Positions 17,897 through 26,291 of a stretch of DNA of 64,000 nt are shown piece after piece. Source of the DNA: Mucilaginibacter segetis. Its GTDB lineage: Bacteria > Bacteroidota > Bacteroidia > Sphingobacteriales > Sphingobacteriaceae. Each line of letters starts with the position of its first letter. The stretch's first letter is position 1. The stretch lies in assembly GCF_016522075.1 (NCBI RefSeq), contig NZ_JAEHFW010000002.1, positions 124,001 to 188,000 on the forward strand, read 5' to 3'. Position numbers and translations under genes: made by a program. The notes under the pieces were generated by a model. The model did not search any database and was not told the DNA's origin. It was given only the letters and a program-made list of their open reading frames with translations.

Positions 17897-19201
17897 ATGA
17901 AAGTATACCAATACCTTACGCTTGTATTGTTTGTTTTGTTACCATTTGCCGGATTTACCCAGCCGCCGCTACCCTTATATTATGTAAGTGTGAAAGCAGA
18001 TCACCCGGATTGGAATTACAAAAGAGGCGAGAAGGTTAAATTTACTATAGCGGTAAAGGAGCATGATAATGATTTACCAAATTGTAAAATTCAGATACAA
18101 GTTGGCCCAGAGCAAATGCCGCCTGTTATTAATGAAACTAAAGAAATTAGTGGCCCGATAATCATTAATGGCGGCACAATGACAGAGCCCGGCATGTTAC
18201 GTTGTATTGTAACAACGGTAATAGATGGTAAAAAATACCGGGGTTTAGCTACAGCGGCTTTTGATCCGTATGAGATACAACCAACTACCGATATGCCGAA
18301 TGATTTTGAAGCTTTTTGGAACAAGGCTATGGAACAAAATAAAAAAATTCCAATGGATGCAAAGCTTACCCTGTTACCGGAGCGTTGTACCGAAAAAACA
18401 AACGTTTACCAGCTTAATATTCAAAATTTCAGGAACGGATCGCGCATATATGGCATATTGTGTGTACCCAAAGCACCCGGCAAATACCCGGCCTTACTGG
18501 AAACTCCGGGTGCGGGAATTCGCTCTTATCCGGGCGACATTGAATTAGCGGAAAAAGGCATTATTACCTTACAGATAGGTATACATGGAATACCTGTAAT
18601 ATTACCTGATAACAGTGTTTATTATGGCTTAGCAGCCAGCGGGCTGAGCGATTATCCATTTATAAATTTGGATAACCGGGATAAATACTATTATAAACGT
18701 GTTTACATGGGCTGTATTCGCGCTAATGATTACTTGTGCAGTATGCCTGAATTTGACGGCACAAACCTGGCGGTTTACGGTGGAAGTCAGGGGGGATTGC
18801 TTTCAATTGTAACGGCAGCATTAGATAAAAGAGTAAAATATATGGCAGCACAATACCCCGCAATGAGTGATCTTACCGGTTACCTGCATAACAGGGCGGG
18901 TGGCTGGCCACATATGTTCAATAAAAATAATGCGGCAGCCTATGCTACACCCGAAAAAATTGCCACATCAAAATATTTTGATGCAGTGAACTTTGCCCGC
19001 CTGATAGCCATTCCGGGCTTTTACAGTTGGGGTTATAACGACGAGACCTGCCCGCCTACCACCGCATTTTCTGCATACAATGTAATAACAGCGCCAAAGG
19101 AATTATGGATAACCCAGGAAGCCGGACATTGGATGTTTCCTGAAACACATATAAAAATCAACAATTGGCTGGTAAATAAATTGATTGTAAAAAAAGAATA
19201 G
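17897..19201 (+). CDS. Secreted acetyl-xylan-esterase-like hydrolase (AXE1/CE7 type)
   Basis: This alpha/beta-hydrolase of the AXE1 family probably removes acetyl groups from sugar. Residues 1-21 are a signal peptide. An N-terminal beta-sandwich (about 25-125) precedes the catalytic domain (about 130-434), an arrangement common in Bacteroidota PULs. The nucleophile is Ser297 in GGSQGG, the acid is in YNDETCPP and the His in QEAGHWMFPE. Simple CE7 enzymes are about 320 aa, and the extra length is the N-terminal domain. The gene is followed 13 nt later by araC, so the two are probably co-transcribed from the promoter next to operator B. Confidence 0.87.
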   Translation: MKVYQYLTLVLFVLLPFAGFTQPPLPLYYVSVKADHPDWNYKRGEKVKFTIAVKEHDNDLPNCKIQIQVGPEQMPPVINETKEISGPIIINGGTMTEPGMLRCIVTTVIDGKKYRGLATAAFDPYEIQPTTDMPNDFEAFWNKAMEQNKKIPMDAKLTLLPERCTEKTNVYQLNIQNFRNGSRIYGILCVPKAPGKYPALLETPGAGIRSYPGDIELAEKGIITLQIGIHGIPVILPDNSVYYGLAASGLSDYPFINLDNRDKYYYKRVYMGCIRANDYLCSMPEFDGTNLAVYGGSQGGLLSIVTAALDKRVKYMAAQYPAMSDLTGYLHNRAGGWPHMFNKNNAAAYATPEKIATSKYFDAVNFARLIAIPGFYSWGYNDETCPPTTAFSAYNVITAPKELWITQEAGHWMFPETHIKINNWLVNKLIVKKE

Positions 19202-19214
19202 TATATTTTTGATA

Positions 19215-20162
19215 ATGGAGGAAACTACAGAACCTGGCGTAAACACGGTTAGAAAAAGCGAGGGCTTTAACGGTCAGCGAGCCATTGTTCTGCCTGATAA
19301 GGTAATTAAAAGCTACCGTAAATCAGAACTGATCAGCAATATATTTATTACAGATATCGGTTTTTATCCCAAGGCAAAATTTCATTATTATGAAAGAGAA
19401 TCAGGCACATCAACTCATATATTAATTTATTGCGTTGATGGTAAAGGCTGGTTAGAAATTGCTGGCAAAGAGATCCCGGTGGTACGCGACCAGTATATAA
19501 TTATCCCTGCCCATTTGCCTCACAGGTACGGTTCTGATGAAATACACCCCTGGTCTATTTACTGGATGCACTTTAAAGGAACATTTGCCGGACAGTTGTC
19601 TGAATTGCTCAGCGTTAAAGGCACCTCTTTTTGCAGGAGCATTACCTATTCCGAAGAAAGAATAAAACTTTTTGACAGTATTTATAATATTTTGGAAAAG
19701 GGCTACAGCGATGCCAATTTGCAATATATTAATATGTGCCTGTGGCATTTTCTTTCATCTTTCAGCTTTCCCGATCTTTTTAACGCCACTGATGAAAATA
19801 ATAAAGAGGATGCTATTGACCGCTCCATTGCCTTTATGCGCGAAAACCTTCACCATCTGTTATCATTAAAACAACTTGCAGAGCAAGCTTTAATTTCCCC
19901 GTCTCATTATTCCGCGTTATTTAAGAAAAAAACCGGCTATCCGCCATTGGAATATTTTAACCACATAAAAATACAAAAGGCCTGTCAGTATCTTGAATTT
20001 ACCAGCAGCAACGTTAAAGAGGTAAGTTATAAACTTGGCATTAGCGACCCTTATTATTTTTCAAGGTTATTTAGCAACGTAATGGGACAGTCGCCGATGG
20101 ATTTTCGTAACCGCAAGAAACATCGTGAGGGGCTGCCTTTACAAAAAAAAGTAAAGGCGTAA
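19215..20162 (+). CDS. AraC-family transcriptional regulator, proposed regulator of PUL 1
   Basis: This is a cytoplasmic regulator of about 315 aa. An N-terminal cupin-type sugar-sensing domain (about 45-150, with HILIYCVDGKGWLEI and IIPAHLPHRYGSD) is followed by two helix-turn-helix motifs (about 205-305), ending in the family pattern ISDPYYFSRLFSNVMGQSPMDFR. The frame can start from a TTG at 19209, but the ATG at 19215 is more credible. It is the only AraC-type gene in the window and lies in the middle of PUL 1 behind the CE7 gene. Six copies of a 21-bp-spaced direct repeat around PUL 1 genes have the form expected for an AraC-family operator. The match of protein to sites is inference. Confidence 0.93.
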   Translation: MEETTEPGVNTVRKSEGFNGQRAIVLPDKVIKSYRKSELISNIFITDIGFYPKAKFHYYERESGTSTHILIYCVDGKGWLEIAGKEIPVVRDQYIIIPAHLPHRYGSDEIHPWSIYWMHFKGTFAGQLSELLSVKGTSFCRSITYSEERIKLFDSIYNILEKGYSDANLQYINMCLWHFLSSFSFPDLFNATDENNKEDAIDRSIAFMRENLHHLLSLKQLAEQALISPSHYSALFKKKTGYPPLEYFNHIKIQKACQYLEFTSSNVKEVSYKLGISDPYYFSRLFSNVMGQSPMDFRNRKKHREGLPLQKKVKA

Positions 20163-20193
20163 AATAATCCATTTTTTTCATAAAATCTGCTAT
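20161..20193 (+). promoter_or_regulatory. Operator copy C of the PUL 1 direct-repeat motif (before GH36-like gene)
   Basis: Half-sites TCCAT (20168-20172) and GCTAT (20189-20193) are 21 bp apart, in the orientation of the downstream gene. The near edge is exactly 22 bp from the start of the -7-like box at 20215. The first bases overlap the araC stop codon. Confidence 0.68.
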
Positions 20194-20214
20194 TTATGTT
20201 CACCATTGCAACCG

Positions 20215-20222
20215 TAAGTTTA
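20215..20222 (+). promoter_or_regulatory. Predicted -7 box for the GH36-like gene
   Basis: TAAGTTTA matches TAnnTTTG at all but the last position. Spacing from operator C is 22 bp, the same as before susC and GH31. The predicted transcript starts near 20229, leaving a leader of about 35 nt. Confidence 0.5.
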
Positions 20223-20263
20223 TACAGGGCTTATTATTCCCTGTAATATTCTACATCAATTTT

Positions 20264-21922
20264 ATGGATCGCAGAAATTTTATTTACACTTCAGGGACCG
20301 CCCTTGCATCATTAATTTTTACCGAGAGGTTAACCGCGGATAATACCCACTTGGTACATCTTCCCTCGGCGGTTTATATAACGCTTACTGATGGCTTGCA
20401 CCATTTGGCCAAAATAAAGTCAGATACGTGGGCTCTTAAAGATGTTTGGGTAAAAATAACACACAATAATGGTGCCTTAGAGGTTAAAGTAAGTTCGCCT
20501 GAATTTCCACTTAGTAATATTATACTGGATTGGCATTATGAAACACCCACATCCTCGAAAGTTTTAGGCGACCATTGGGAGCGGAGTTATGGCGATCTGC
20601 GCTTTGAACCTGCTAATTTCAACAGAAAAATGCCATGGTATTTTGTTCAACACAACAAAAACAGCACAACCTGCTTTGGTGTAAAAACCGGTTGTAACAG
20701 TATCTGTTACTGGCAACTCGGTGATGGTAAAATGAGGTTGACAATGGATACCCGCAACGGCGGAAACGGTGTAAATTTAGCTGAAAGAGTTTTAACTGCA
20801 GCTGAGATTATTGCTACGCAAAATATTACAAACGAAAACACCTTTTACGCCGCCAGGCGATTTTGCAGCCTGATGTGCCATAAACCTCGCTTACCCGAAA
20901 AACCTATATACGGTATTAATGATTGGTATATTACCTACGGAATGAACTCCGCTGATATTATCATTAATCATACACAGCGGATGGCAGAATTGGTTACCGA
21001 TACGGGCAACCGGCCCTTTTCAGTAGTTGACTCCGGCTGGGCAAAATACTCGCCGTTGCTGCCGGGAGACTGCTGCTGGCAAGATGATTTTTCGCGCCCT
21101 AATGAGCACTTCAAAGACATGCACCTGCTTGCAGATAATATTAAAAAATCAGGTATGCGACCGGGGTTGTGGACTCGCCCGCTATGCGGCGCCCATAATG
21201 ATAAAAAAAGCAAGCTTTTACCTCTGATTGATGGAAGAAATACCTATCAAAAACCAGTACTCGATCCCAGCATACCAGAGAATTTAAACCAAATAAAAAA
21301 TACTATTAGTTTATATAAAGAATGGGGTTATGGATTGATAAAACATGATTTTACCACATTTGATATTTTAGGAAAATGGGGCAGCAATATGGATAGTGAT
21401 ATCACCACCCCGGGTTGGAATTTTAATGATAAAAGCAAAACTACTGCCGAGATCATACTCAATTTATATCATACTATAAGAGAGGGAGCCGGCGACACTT
21501 ATTTATTGGGCTGTAATACCCTAAGCCATTTATCTGCAGGTATTTTCGAGATCAACCGAATTGGTGACGATACTAGCGGAAAAGAATGGGACCGCACAAA
21601 AAAAATGGGCGTTAATACATTAGGGTTTCGGATGATACAACACGGTAACTTTTACGCAGCTGATGGTGACTGTGTAGGGCTTACTACCGCAGTTCCGTGG
21701 GAGAAAAACAAACAGTGGATGCAACTACTGGCATTAAGCGGCACACCTTTGTTTATATCAGCACAGGCAGAAGCCACCGGCCCCTGGCAAAAAACATTTA
21801 TTAAGCAATGTTTTGCCACTGCAGCCCAAAAATTACCGGTTGCCGAACCTTTGGATTGGTTAACTCATCAGTGGCCGAAGAAATGGAAGCTTAACGGAAA
21901 AATAGTGGATTTCAACTGGTGA
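20264..21922 (+). CDS. Clan GH-D hydrolase (GH36/GH27-like, alpha-galactosidase type)
   Basis: This is a 552-aa exported retaining glycosidase. The N-terminus MDRRNFIYTSGTALASLIF has a twin-arginine pattern, so Tat export is likely. A beta-domain (about 30-200) precedes a TIM barrel (about 215-500). The likely nucleophile is Asp362 in GLIKHDFTTFD and the acid/base lies in RIGDDTSGKEW (Asp435/436). Clan members act on alpha-galactosides or alpha-N-acetylgalactosaminides, and a few on other sugars; the exact specificity is open. It has its own promoter behind operator C and ends 15 bp from the convergent aldose epimerase gene. Confidence 0.8.
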   Translation: MDRRNFIYTSGTALASLIFTERLTADNTHLVHLPSAVYITLTDGLHHLAKIKSDTWALKDVWVKITHNNGALEVKVSSPEFPLSNIILDWHYETPTSSKVLGDHWERSYGDLRFEPANFNRKMPWYFVQHNKNSTTCFGVKTGCNSICYWQLGDGKMRLTMDTRNGGNGVNLAERVLTAAEIIATQNITNENTFYAARRFCSLMCHKPRLPEKPIYGINDWYITYGMNSADIIINHTQRMAELVTDTGNRPFSVVDSGWAKYSPLLPGDCCWQDDFSRPNEHFKDMHLLADNIKKSGMRPGLWTRPLCGAHNDKKSKLLPLIDGRNTYQKPVLDPSIPENLNQIKNTISLYKEWGYGLIKHDFTTFDILGKWGSNMDSDITTPGWNFNDKSKTTAEIILNLYHTIREGAGDTYLLGCNTLSHLSAGIFEINRIGDDTSGKEWDRTKKMGVNTLGFRMIQHGNFYAADGDCVGLTTAVPWEKNKQWMQLLALSGTPLFISAQAEATGPWQKTFIKQCFATAAQKLPVAEPLDWLTHQWPKKWKLNGKIVDFNW

Positions 21923-21937
21923 CAAAGGTATAACCGC

Positions 21938-22948
21938 TTAATTATCGTCACAACAGAAGGTAAAGCTGGTAAAACTCTCCCATTGCTCACCTACTCTGAG
22001 TAGTGTACTTGGAAAATCAGGGTGATTTGGCGAATCAGGGAAATATTGGGTCTCTAAACAAATGCCATTATTTTTAATAAAGGGCTTATCCAAATAATCG
22101 CCGCTATAGAATAATAAAGCGGGCATATCGGTATTTAATATTAAACTTCTTCCGCTGGAAACATCCCTCAATACAGCACTGTGCCTGCCTTTTGCTTTGT
22201 TCAGTACATAACATTCGTTGTGCCCTATGCCGGAGTTATTGCTGTTAATTTTGCGCGGAGTTTTAAAATCATAAGGCGTGTTTGTTACTGATGATATTTC
22301 TCCGGTAGGTATATGGCTTCCGTTGGTTACCAAATAACCGTCCGCATCAATAGTTAACATATTATTTAAAGCACTCTGGGTAGTTCCGGCCAAATTAAAA
22401 TAACTATGATTAGTTAAGTTTATATGCGTATCGTGATCGGTCTTAACCCGGTATTTAATACTGAATTTATTATCCATATCAAGTTGATAGGTTACCCATA
22501 CATCCAGGTTGCCCGGGTAGCCTTCTTCAAGATGTTTACTTTTGTAATAAAGTTCTACTGATGCTTTTTCACTATCAACATGTTCAACGGTAATGGAAAA
22601 CGGCTTTTTACCAAACCCCTTATCGCCCCCATGCAAGTGAATGTTTTTATCACCATCGTTTTGTGCCAGCGGGTAGGTTGATCCGTTGATGGAGAAGCTG
22701 GCATTGGATATCCGCCCGGCAAAGCGTCCTATTATACATCCGGCATAAAATTCATCACTAATATAATCGTCCAGATTATCGTATCCTAACACTACGTTAT
22801 TCGTGTTCCCCAATTTATCGGGAGTGTAAATGCCTGTAATAATGGCGCCAAAATTGGTTAAAGCAACCTGCATCCGTCCATTATCTAATTTAAAAAGAAA
22901 TATATCGTGCCCTTCGTAATGGCCCCAGAGTTGTTTTGATAGATGCAT
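21938..22948 (-). CDS. galM: Aldose 1-epimerase (mutarotase)
   Basis: This enzyme interconverts alpha and beta anomers of hexoses such as galactose and glucose. It has the galactose mutarotase fold with HLHGGDKGFGK, NLTNHSYFNL (catalytic His) and, near the end, CLETQYFPDSPNHPDFPS (catalytic Glu and proline-rich motif). The 336-aa protein has no signal peptide and should be cytoplasmic. A terminator-like hairpin separates it from the susCD operon upstream, and no copy of the PUL 1 operator is found before it, so its control may differ from its neighbours. Confidence 0.94.
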   Translation of the reverse strand: MHLSKQLWGHYEGHDIFLFKLDNGRMQVALTNFGAIITGIYTPDKLGNTNNVVLGYDNLDDYISDEFYAGCIIGRFAGRISNASFSINGSTYPLAQNDGDKNIHLHGGDKGFGKKPFSITVEHVDSEKASVELYYKSKHLEEGYPGNLDVWVTYQLDMDNKFSIKYRVKTDHDTHINLTNHSYFNLAGTTQSALNNMLTIDADGYLVTNGSHIPTGEISSVTNTPYDFKTPRKINSNNSGIGHNECYVLNKAKGRHSAVLRDVSSGRSLILNTDMPALLFYSGDYLDKPFIKNNGICLETQYFPDSPNHPDFPSTLLRVGEQWESFTSFTFCCDDN

Positions 22949-22989
22949 TAGTATAGAAGTGCGCTATTTTTTTGTACGTTGCTATAAAA

Positions 22990-23011
22990 TACAAAAACCC
23001 GTTTCCGGGCT
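22990..23011 (-). terminator. Terminator of the PUL 1 susC-susD operon
   Basis: On the minus strand the stem AGCCCG/CGGGTT (six pairs including one G-T) with a GAAA loop is followed by TTTTTGTATTTT. It lies about 25 bp after the last gene of the susCD operon (ends 23036) and before galM. Confidence 0.7.
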
Positions 23012-23035
23012 CTTGTATCAACCATATATTACCAA

Positions 23036-24034
23036 CTAAAAATTCTGAAGTCTTTTTAAACTGATCACTGCAGTATTTGAGGCATTGGTCACTTTATTTA
23101 CATAAATAAACGCGGTGTACTTCCCGTCAGCAGTTTTCATAAATACGCTGCCATCATTCGCCAAGGTAATAGCGTAATTGGCTGAGCCATCAAAACTCTG
23201 TTTTTGCAAATCAAGGTCATCAACGTAAATACTAATATTAGGGTCGCCCTTTAACTGGCCATCATATAAAGTATTACCTATCTTTTTTTCCATTAACGTA
23301 CTGTTCTTTGTCCAGCCCGATGGTATGGTAAAGCCGGCCGGAAAATATCCGGAGGCAGCGGGAGAAACTAAACTATGCCCATAAGTATAAGCCGTTGTTG
23401 TTGGTGTAATTGTAGGAGCATAAGCATAAATAAAGTCAATTTTCGATGATATATTCCCGGCGTCAACTTCGGCCTGGGTATATGCTTTCATATCGGCGAT
23501 GGAAAAGTATCTGGCTCCCGAAGCTGTCCCCTCCAGGGTAATGTTACGGGCCATATCCATTTTAGATACTTTATATCCGGGGGTTGTTGTACTTGCTTCA
23601 TCGCCTGCCTTATTAGTAACTGAAAAGTTGAATGAAACCTCCTGTCCGCGTGCCTCTTCCGGTATAATATAGCTATAACGTAAGGTTGTTGCATTGGTAT
23701 CAATCAGCGTTGCTTTTGAAGTAGCGCCGCTTGTTGTACTGCTTGTGGCCACTACGGTTGTCATATCCGCCGCATTTACTGTTCTGTGAGTAACTGTTTC
23801 AAAAAGAGTACCTGTTGCTCCCGGTATGCTGGCTATTACCTGCGCCGTATTTAACGGCCCGTTCGTGCTACCCATGCCGTAAGCAAAATCTATGGATTGA
23901 CCAACTATCAGCGGCTCCGTTGTTCTGTAAATAAACTGATTGGAAAGACCATTTTGTTTAGCTTCCTTTTTGCACGATACAAAAAATGTTGCCGATAAAA
24001 ACAGTCCAATTATTAATGATAATATTTTTTTCAT
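23036..24034 (-). CDS. SusE-position surface lipoprotein, DUF4466-like
   Basis: This is a 332-aa lipoprotein: signal MKKILSLIIGLFLSATFFVSC with lipobox FVSC. The first half (GQSIDFAYGMGSTNGPL and the immunoglobulin-like NFSVTNKAGDEAST) resembles the DUF4466 family of Bacteroidota PULs, but I cannot confirm this without a profile search. The second half may be a separate beta-sandwich. It is the last gene of the susCD operon, 11 nt after the smaller lipoprotein. A role in binding glycan at the cell surface is inferred from position, as for SusE/SusF-type proteins. Confidence 0.65.
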   Translation of the reverse strand: MKKILSLIIGLFLSATFFVSCKKEAKQNGLSNQFIYRTTEPLIVGQSIDFAYGMGSTNGPLNTAQVIASIPGATGTLFETVTHRTVNAADMTTVVATSSTTSGATSKATLIDTNATTLRYSYIIPEEARGQEVSFNFSVTNKAGDEASTTTPGYKVSKMDMARNITLEGTASGARYFSIADMKAYTQAEVDAGNISSKIDFIYAYAPTITPTTTAYTYGHSLVSPAASGYFPAGFTIPSGWTKNSTLMEKKIGNTLYDGQLKGDPNISIYVDDLDLQKQSFDGSANYAITLANDGSVFMKTADGKYTAFIYVNKVTNASNTAVISLKRLQNF

Positions 24035-24045
24035 GACACTGTATT

Positions 24046-24453
24046 TTATTGTTGAACAGTTACGGTGATGGTATATACTTTTTTGATTTTACGCGTACCT
24101 GATATTAAAGTAAAGGTTTTAGGTTGTGTAAAATCTGTCCATTGCCCCATAAAGGGATCAACCAGCATATCATTGGCACCCAAACTGCAATAAGGTTTTA
24201 CTTTGGTTATGTTTGTTCCAAATTTAGCGGTAGCAGTTACTGTACCCTTTACAGTATCAATTAAGCCATTTGCAAAAGTAGGTATGGTTACCAACACGGT
24301 TTGGTTATCTGACCCCAGTAAGTTAAAGCTACTCATATAACAGGTGGTGTTATCGGTAATAAGCAGGCCTTTTTCATCTACAGGATATTTACGGCATGAG
24401 ATGGTCATGGTGATGCCGGCTGCGAGAAATATTAGTAATATATATTTTTTCAT
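24046..24453 (-). CDS. Small surface lipoprotein of 135 aa, possibly DUF5018-like
   Basis: The protein has a lipoprotein signal (MKKYILLIFLAAGITMTISC) and one beta-rich domain ending in TRKIKKVYTITVTVQ, a pattern typical of the final strand of immunoglobulin-like surface domains. It may belong to the DUF5018 group; I cannot confirm that. It is directly behind susD (16 nt gap) and ahead of the DUF4466-like gene, so both are probably exported and displayed with the SusCD complex. Confidence 0.6.
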   Translation of the reverse strand: MKKYILLIFLAAGITMTISCRKYPVDEKGLLITDNTTCYMSSFNLLGSDNQTVLVTIPTFANGLIDTVKGTVTATAKFGTNITKVKPYCSLGANDMLVDPFMGQWTDFTQPKTFTLISGTRKIKKVYTITVTVQQ

Positions 24454-24469
24454 TTTCGTTAGTATTTAA

Positions 24470-26254
24470 TTATAACCACGGTTCGTTTTGGGTGATCTTA
24501 GGATTTTTTATGATCTCGGCAGGAGGTATCTGGAACAAATAAAAACGTTGATAATCTCTATCTATAGCGTTTTTAAACTCATCTCTAACCGTTTCATTCC
24601 AGGTGCTTATTAGTGGCGAACCATTTGGCTGTGGCCATATTTTTTCAACCTCATTCCAGCGGCGGATATCAAAGAAACGACTTCCTTCTGCAGCCAGCTC
24701 AATTATACGCTCCTGTTCAATAGCATTAAAAAATGATGTTTTGTCGCCAAACTGGCCGCGATTTAACGGGGGCAAATTCCCGCGATGCCTTATCTTATCT
24801 ATAAGATCAAAACATTCGCTTGTGGGGCCACTCACTTCATTTGTAGCCTCACAATACATTAGCCACACATCAGGCAAACGCATCATCCATGAATCCTGCG
24901 GACCGGCCTCACGGGCGTATCCGCTTACCTGCCGTATGTATTTCCTGAAAATATATCCCGTAAAAGCTCCATCTGCAAAAAGATATGGAGGAGTGGGAGC
25001 ATTTGTTTTATATAGAAATGTAAGCTCTCTTGAGGTTACCGTACCATCGGCAAGTATTTCGTTTATTTTGGTTCCGTCCCACATAATAGTTGCCTGCATC
25101 CTGTAGTCCCGGCCCACATATGATGCAGGGTTTACCGCACTGTTTGTACGGGTTCTGGCATCCGGAACCGTTGTCGGGTTTAACGGGATCAACGGTGGCG
25201 CAAAACCACCTGTAGATAACAGTTGATAGCGATTAACCAATCTAATTTCAGGCGCCATGTTTACGCCACCTGCGCCGGTACTTCTGGTGCCAAAATCGTA
25301 CAAGTATGTATCTCCGTAAAACTCATCGCTTTGCCCGTCAGATGTGTTAAATGACGGGCCGCCATTGGTAAAAGCAAAAATCACTTCAGATGCGTATGCG
25401 GCATCTTCATGCGCGCCATCAAACAGCTCACCGTACGACGGATTGTCAGCTGTGCCGGGGTCGCCTCCTTTATATAAGGTGCGGCCATATATCGGTTTCA
25501 TTACTTCGGCAAAATCAGCAGCGGCAGCAGCATAATAAGTTTGTGCCTCGCCCAGGTTGCCGGCAGTTTTCGCCCAGCATGCCCAGTACAGCTTTATTTT
25601 GCCGCGGTATCCGTAAACGGCAGCCCTGGTGGCGCGTCCCTGCTCGGCTTTAGCAACCGTTATAGGAATATAATTAGCTGCGGTATCCAAATCGGCGATG
25701 ATATTATCCTTAATTATAGAACGGTCTGTTCTTTCCAAGGAATAAGCTTCGTCATTGCCTGTTAATACATTTGTATAGTAAGGTACATCTCCCCATAAGT
25801 CTATGAGCCTGAAATAGGCCATAGCTCTTAATAACATCGCTTCACCTTCTATCCGGTGTAATTCATCCAAATCGGCAGAATTAGTAGTTGCCGCTTCCAT
25901 TTTTTTAACGTTAACTATTACATAGTTAGCGCGGTTAATACACCGGTAACCATCATTCCAGTGCCGAGATACTGAACTGCCGAAACTTGCGCCGGGCGCG
26001 TAATTTGAATAGGGCCTGCCGTTTATACGGCTATAGGCCATTTCGCTTCCACCATCCCAGGCGTAGGTTTTATAAAACATTTCGCGGGCGGCCAGATATA
26101 CACCAAGCACAGCCTCAGTTGCATCGCCTACTTTGTTAAAGAAGCCCTGCTGAGTTAATTTATTAGGGTCGGTAGGCTTCAGAAGATCCTTTTTACAGGA
26201 ATCGGATATTACTACCGACAACAATAATAATAGGATTAATATTTTCTTTTTCAT
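24470..26254 (-). CDS. SusD/RagB-family glycan-binding lipoprotein of PUL 1
   Basis: This outer-membrane lipoprotein forms the lid of the SusC channel and captures oligosaccharide. The signal peptide starts at MKKKILILLLLLS (ATG 26254) with Cys in SDSCKK; the frame extends to 26272 but that start adds only six residues. TPR-like helices in the N-terminal half (AMAYFRLIDLWGDVPY) and the C-terminal RagB/SusD motif (IIELAAEGSRFFDIRRW, then YLFQIPPAEI) are clear. At about 594 aa it is within the family range. It lies 37 nt after susC. Confidence 0.95.
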   Translation of the reverse strand: MKKKILILLLLLSVVISDSCKKDLLKPTDPNKLTQQGFFNKVGDATEAVLGVYLAAREMFYKTYAWDGGSEMAYSRINGRPYSNYAPGASFGSSVSRHWNDGYRCINRANYVIVNVKKMEAATTNSADLDELHRIEGEAMLLRAMAYFRLIDLWGDVPYYTNVLTGNDEAYSLERTDRSIIKDNIIADLDTAANYIPITVAKAEQGRATRAAVYGYRGKIKLYWACWAKTAGNLGEAQTYYAAAAADFAEVMKPIYGRTLYKGGDPGTADNPSYGELFDGAHEDAAYASEVIFAFTNGGPSFNTSDGQSDEFYGDTYLYDFGTRSTGAGGVNMAPEIRLVNRYQLLSTGGFAPPLIPLNPTTVPDARTRTNSAVNPASYVGRDYRMQATIMWDGTKINEILADGTVTSRELTFLYKTNAPTPPYLFADGAFTGYIFRKYIRQVSGYAREAGPQDSWMMRLPDVWLMYCEATNEVSGPTSECFDLIDKIRHRGNLPPLNRGQFGDKTSFFNAIEQERIIELAAEGSRFFDIRRWNEVEKIWPQPNGSPLISTWNETVRDEFKNAIDRDYQRFYLFQIPPAEIIKNPKITQNEPWL

Positions 26255-26291
26255 AAACTGAAATTTGAACATTTACTGATTCTTAATTTTG

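Noticed and set aside
22949..23035. PUL 1 operator before galM
   Set aside because: Only one TTCTAT-like half-site is present, with no TCCAT partner at 21 bp. The region is better explained as the terminator of the susCD operon.
24603..25106. 167-codon plus-strand frame inside susD of PUL 1
   Set aside because: It is antisense to a well-conserved SusD gene and has no start signal or family resemblance.
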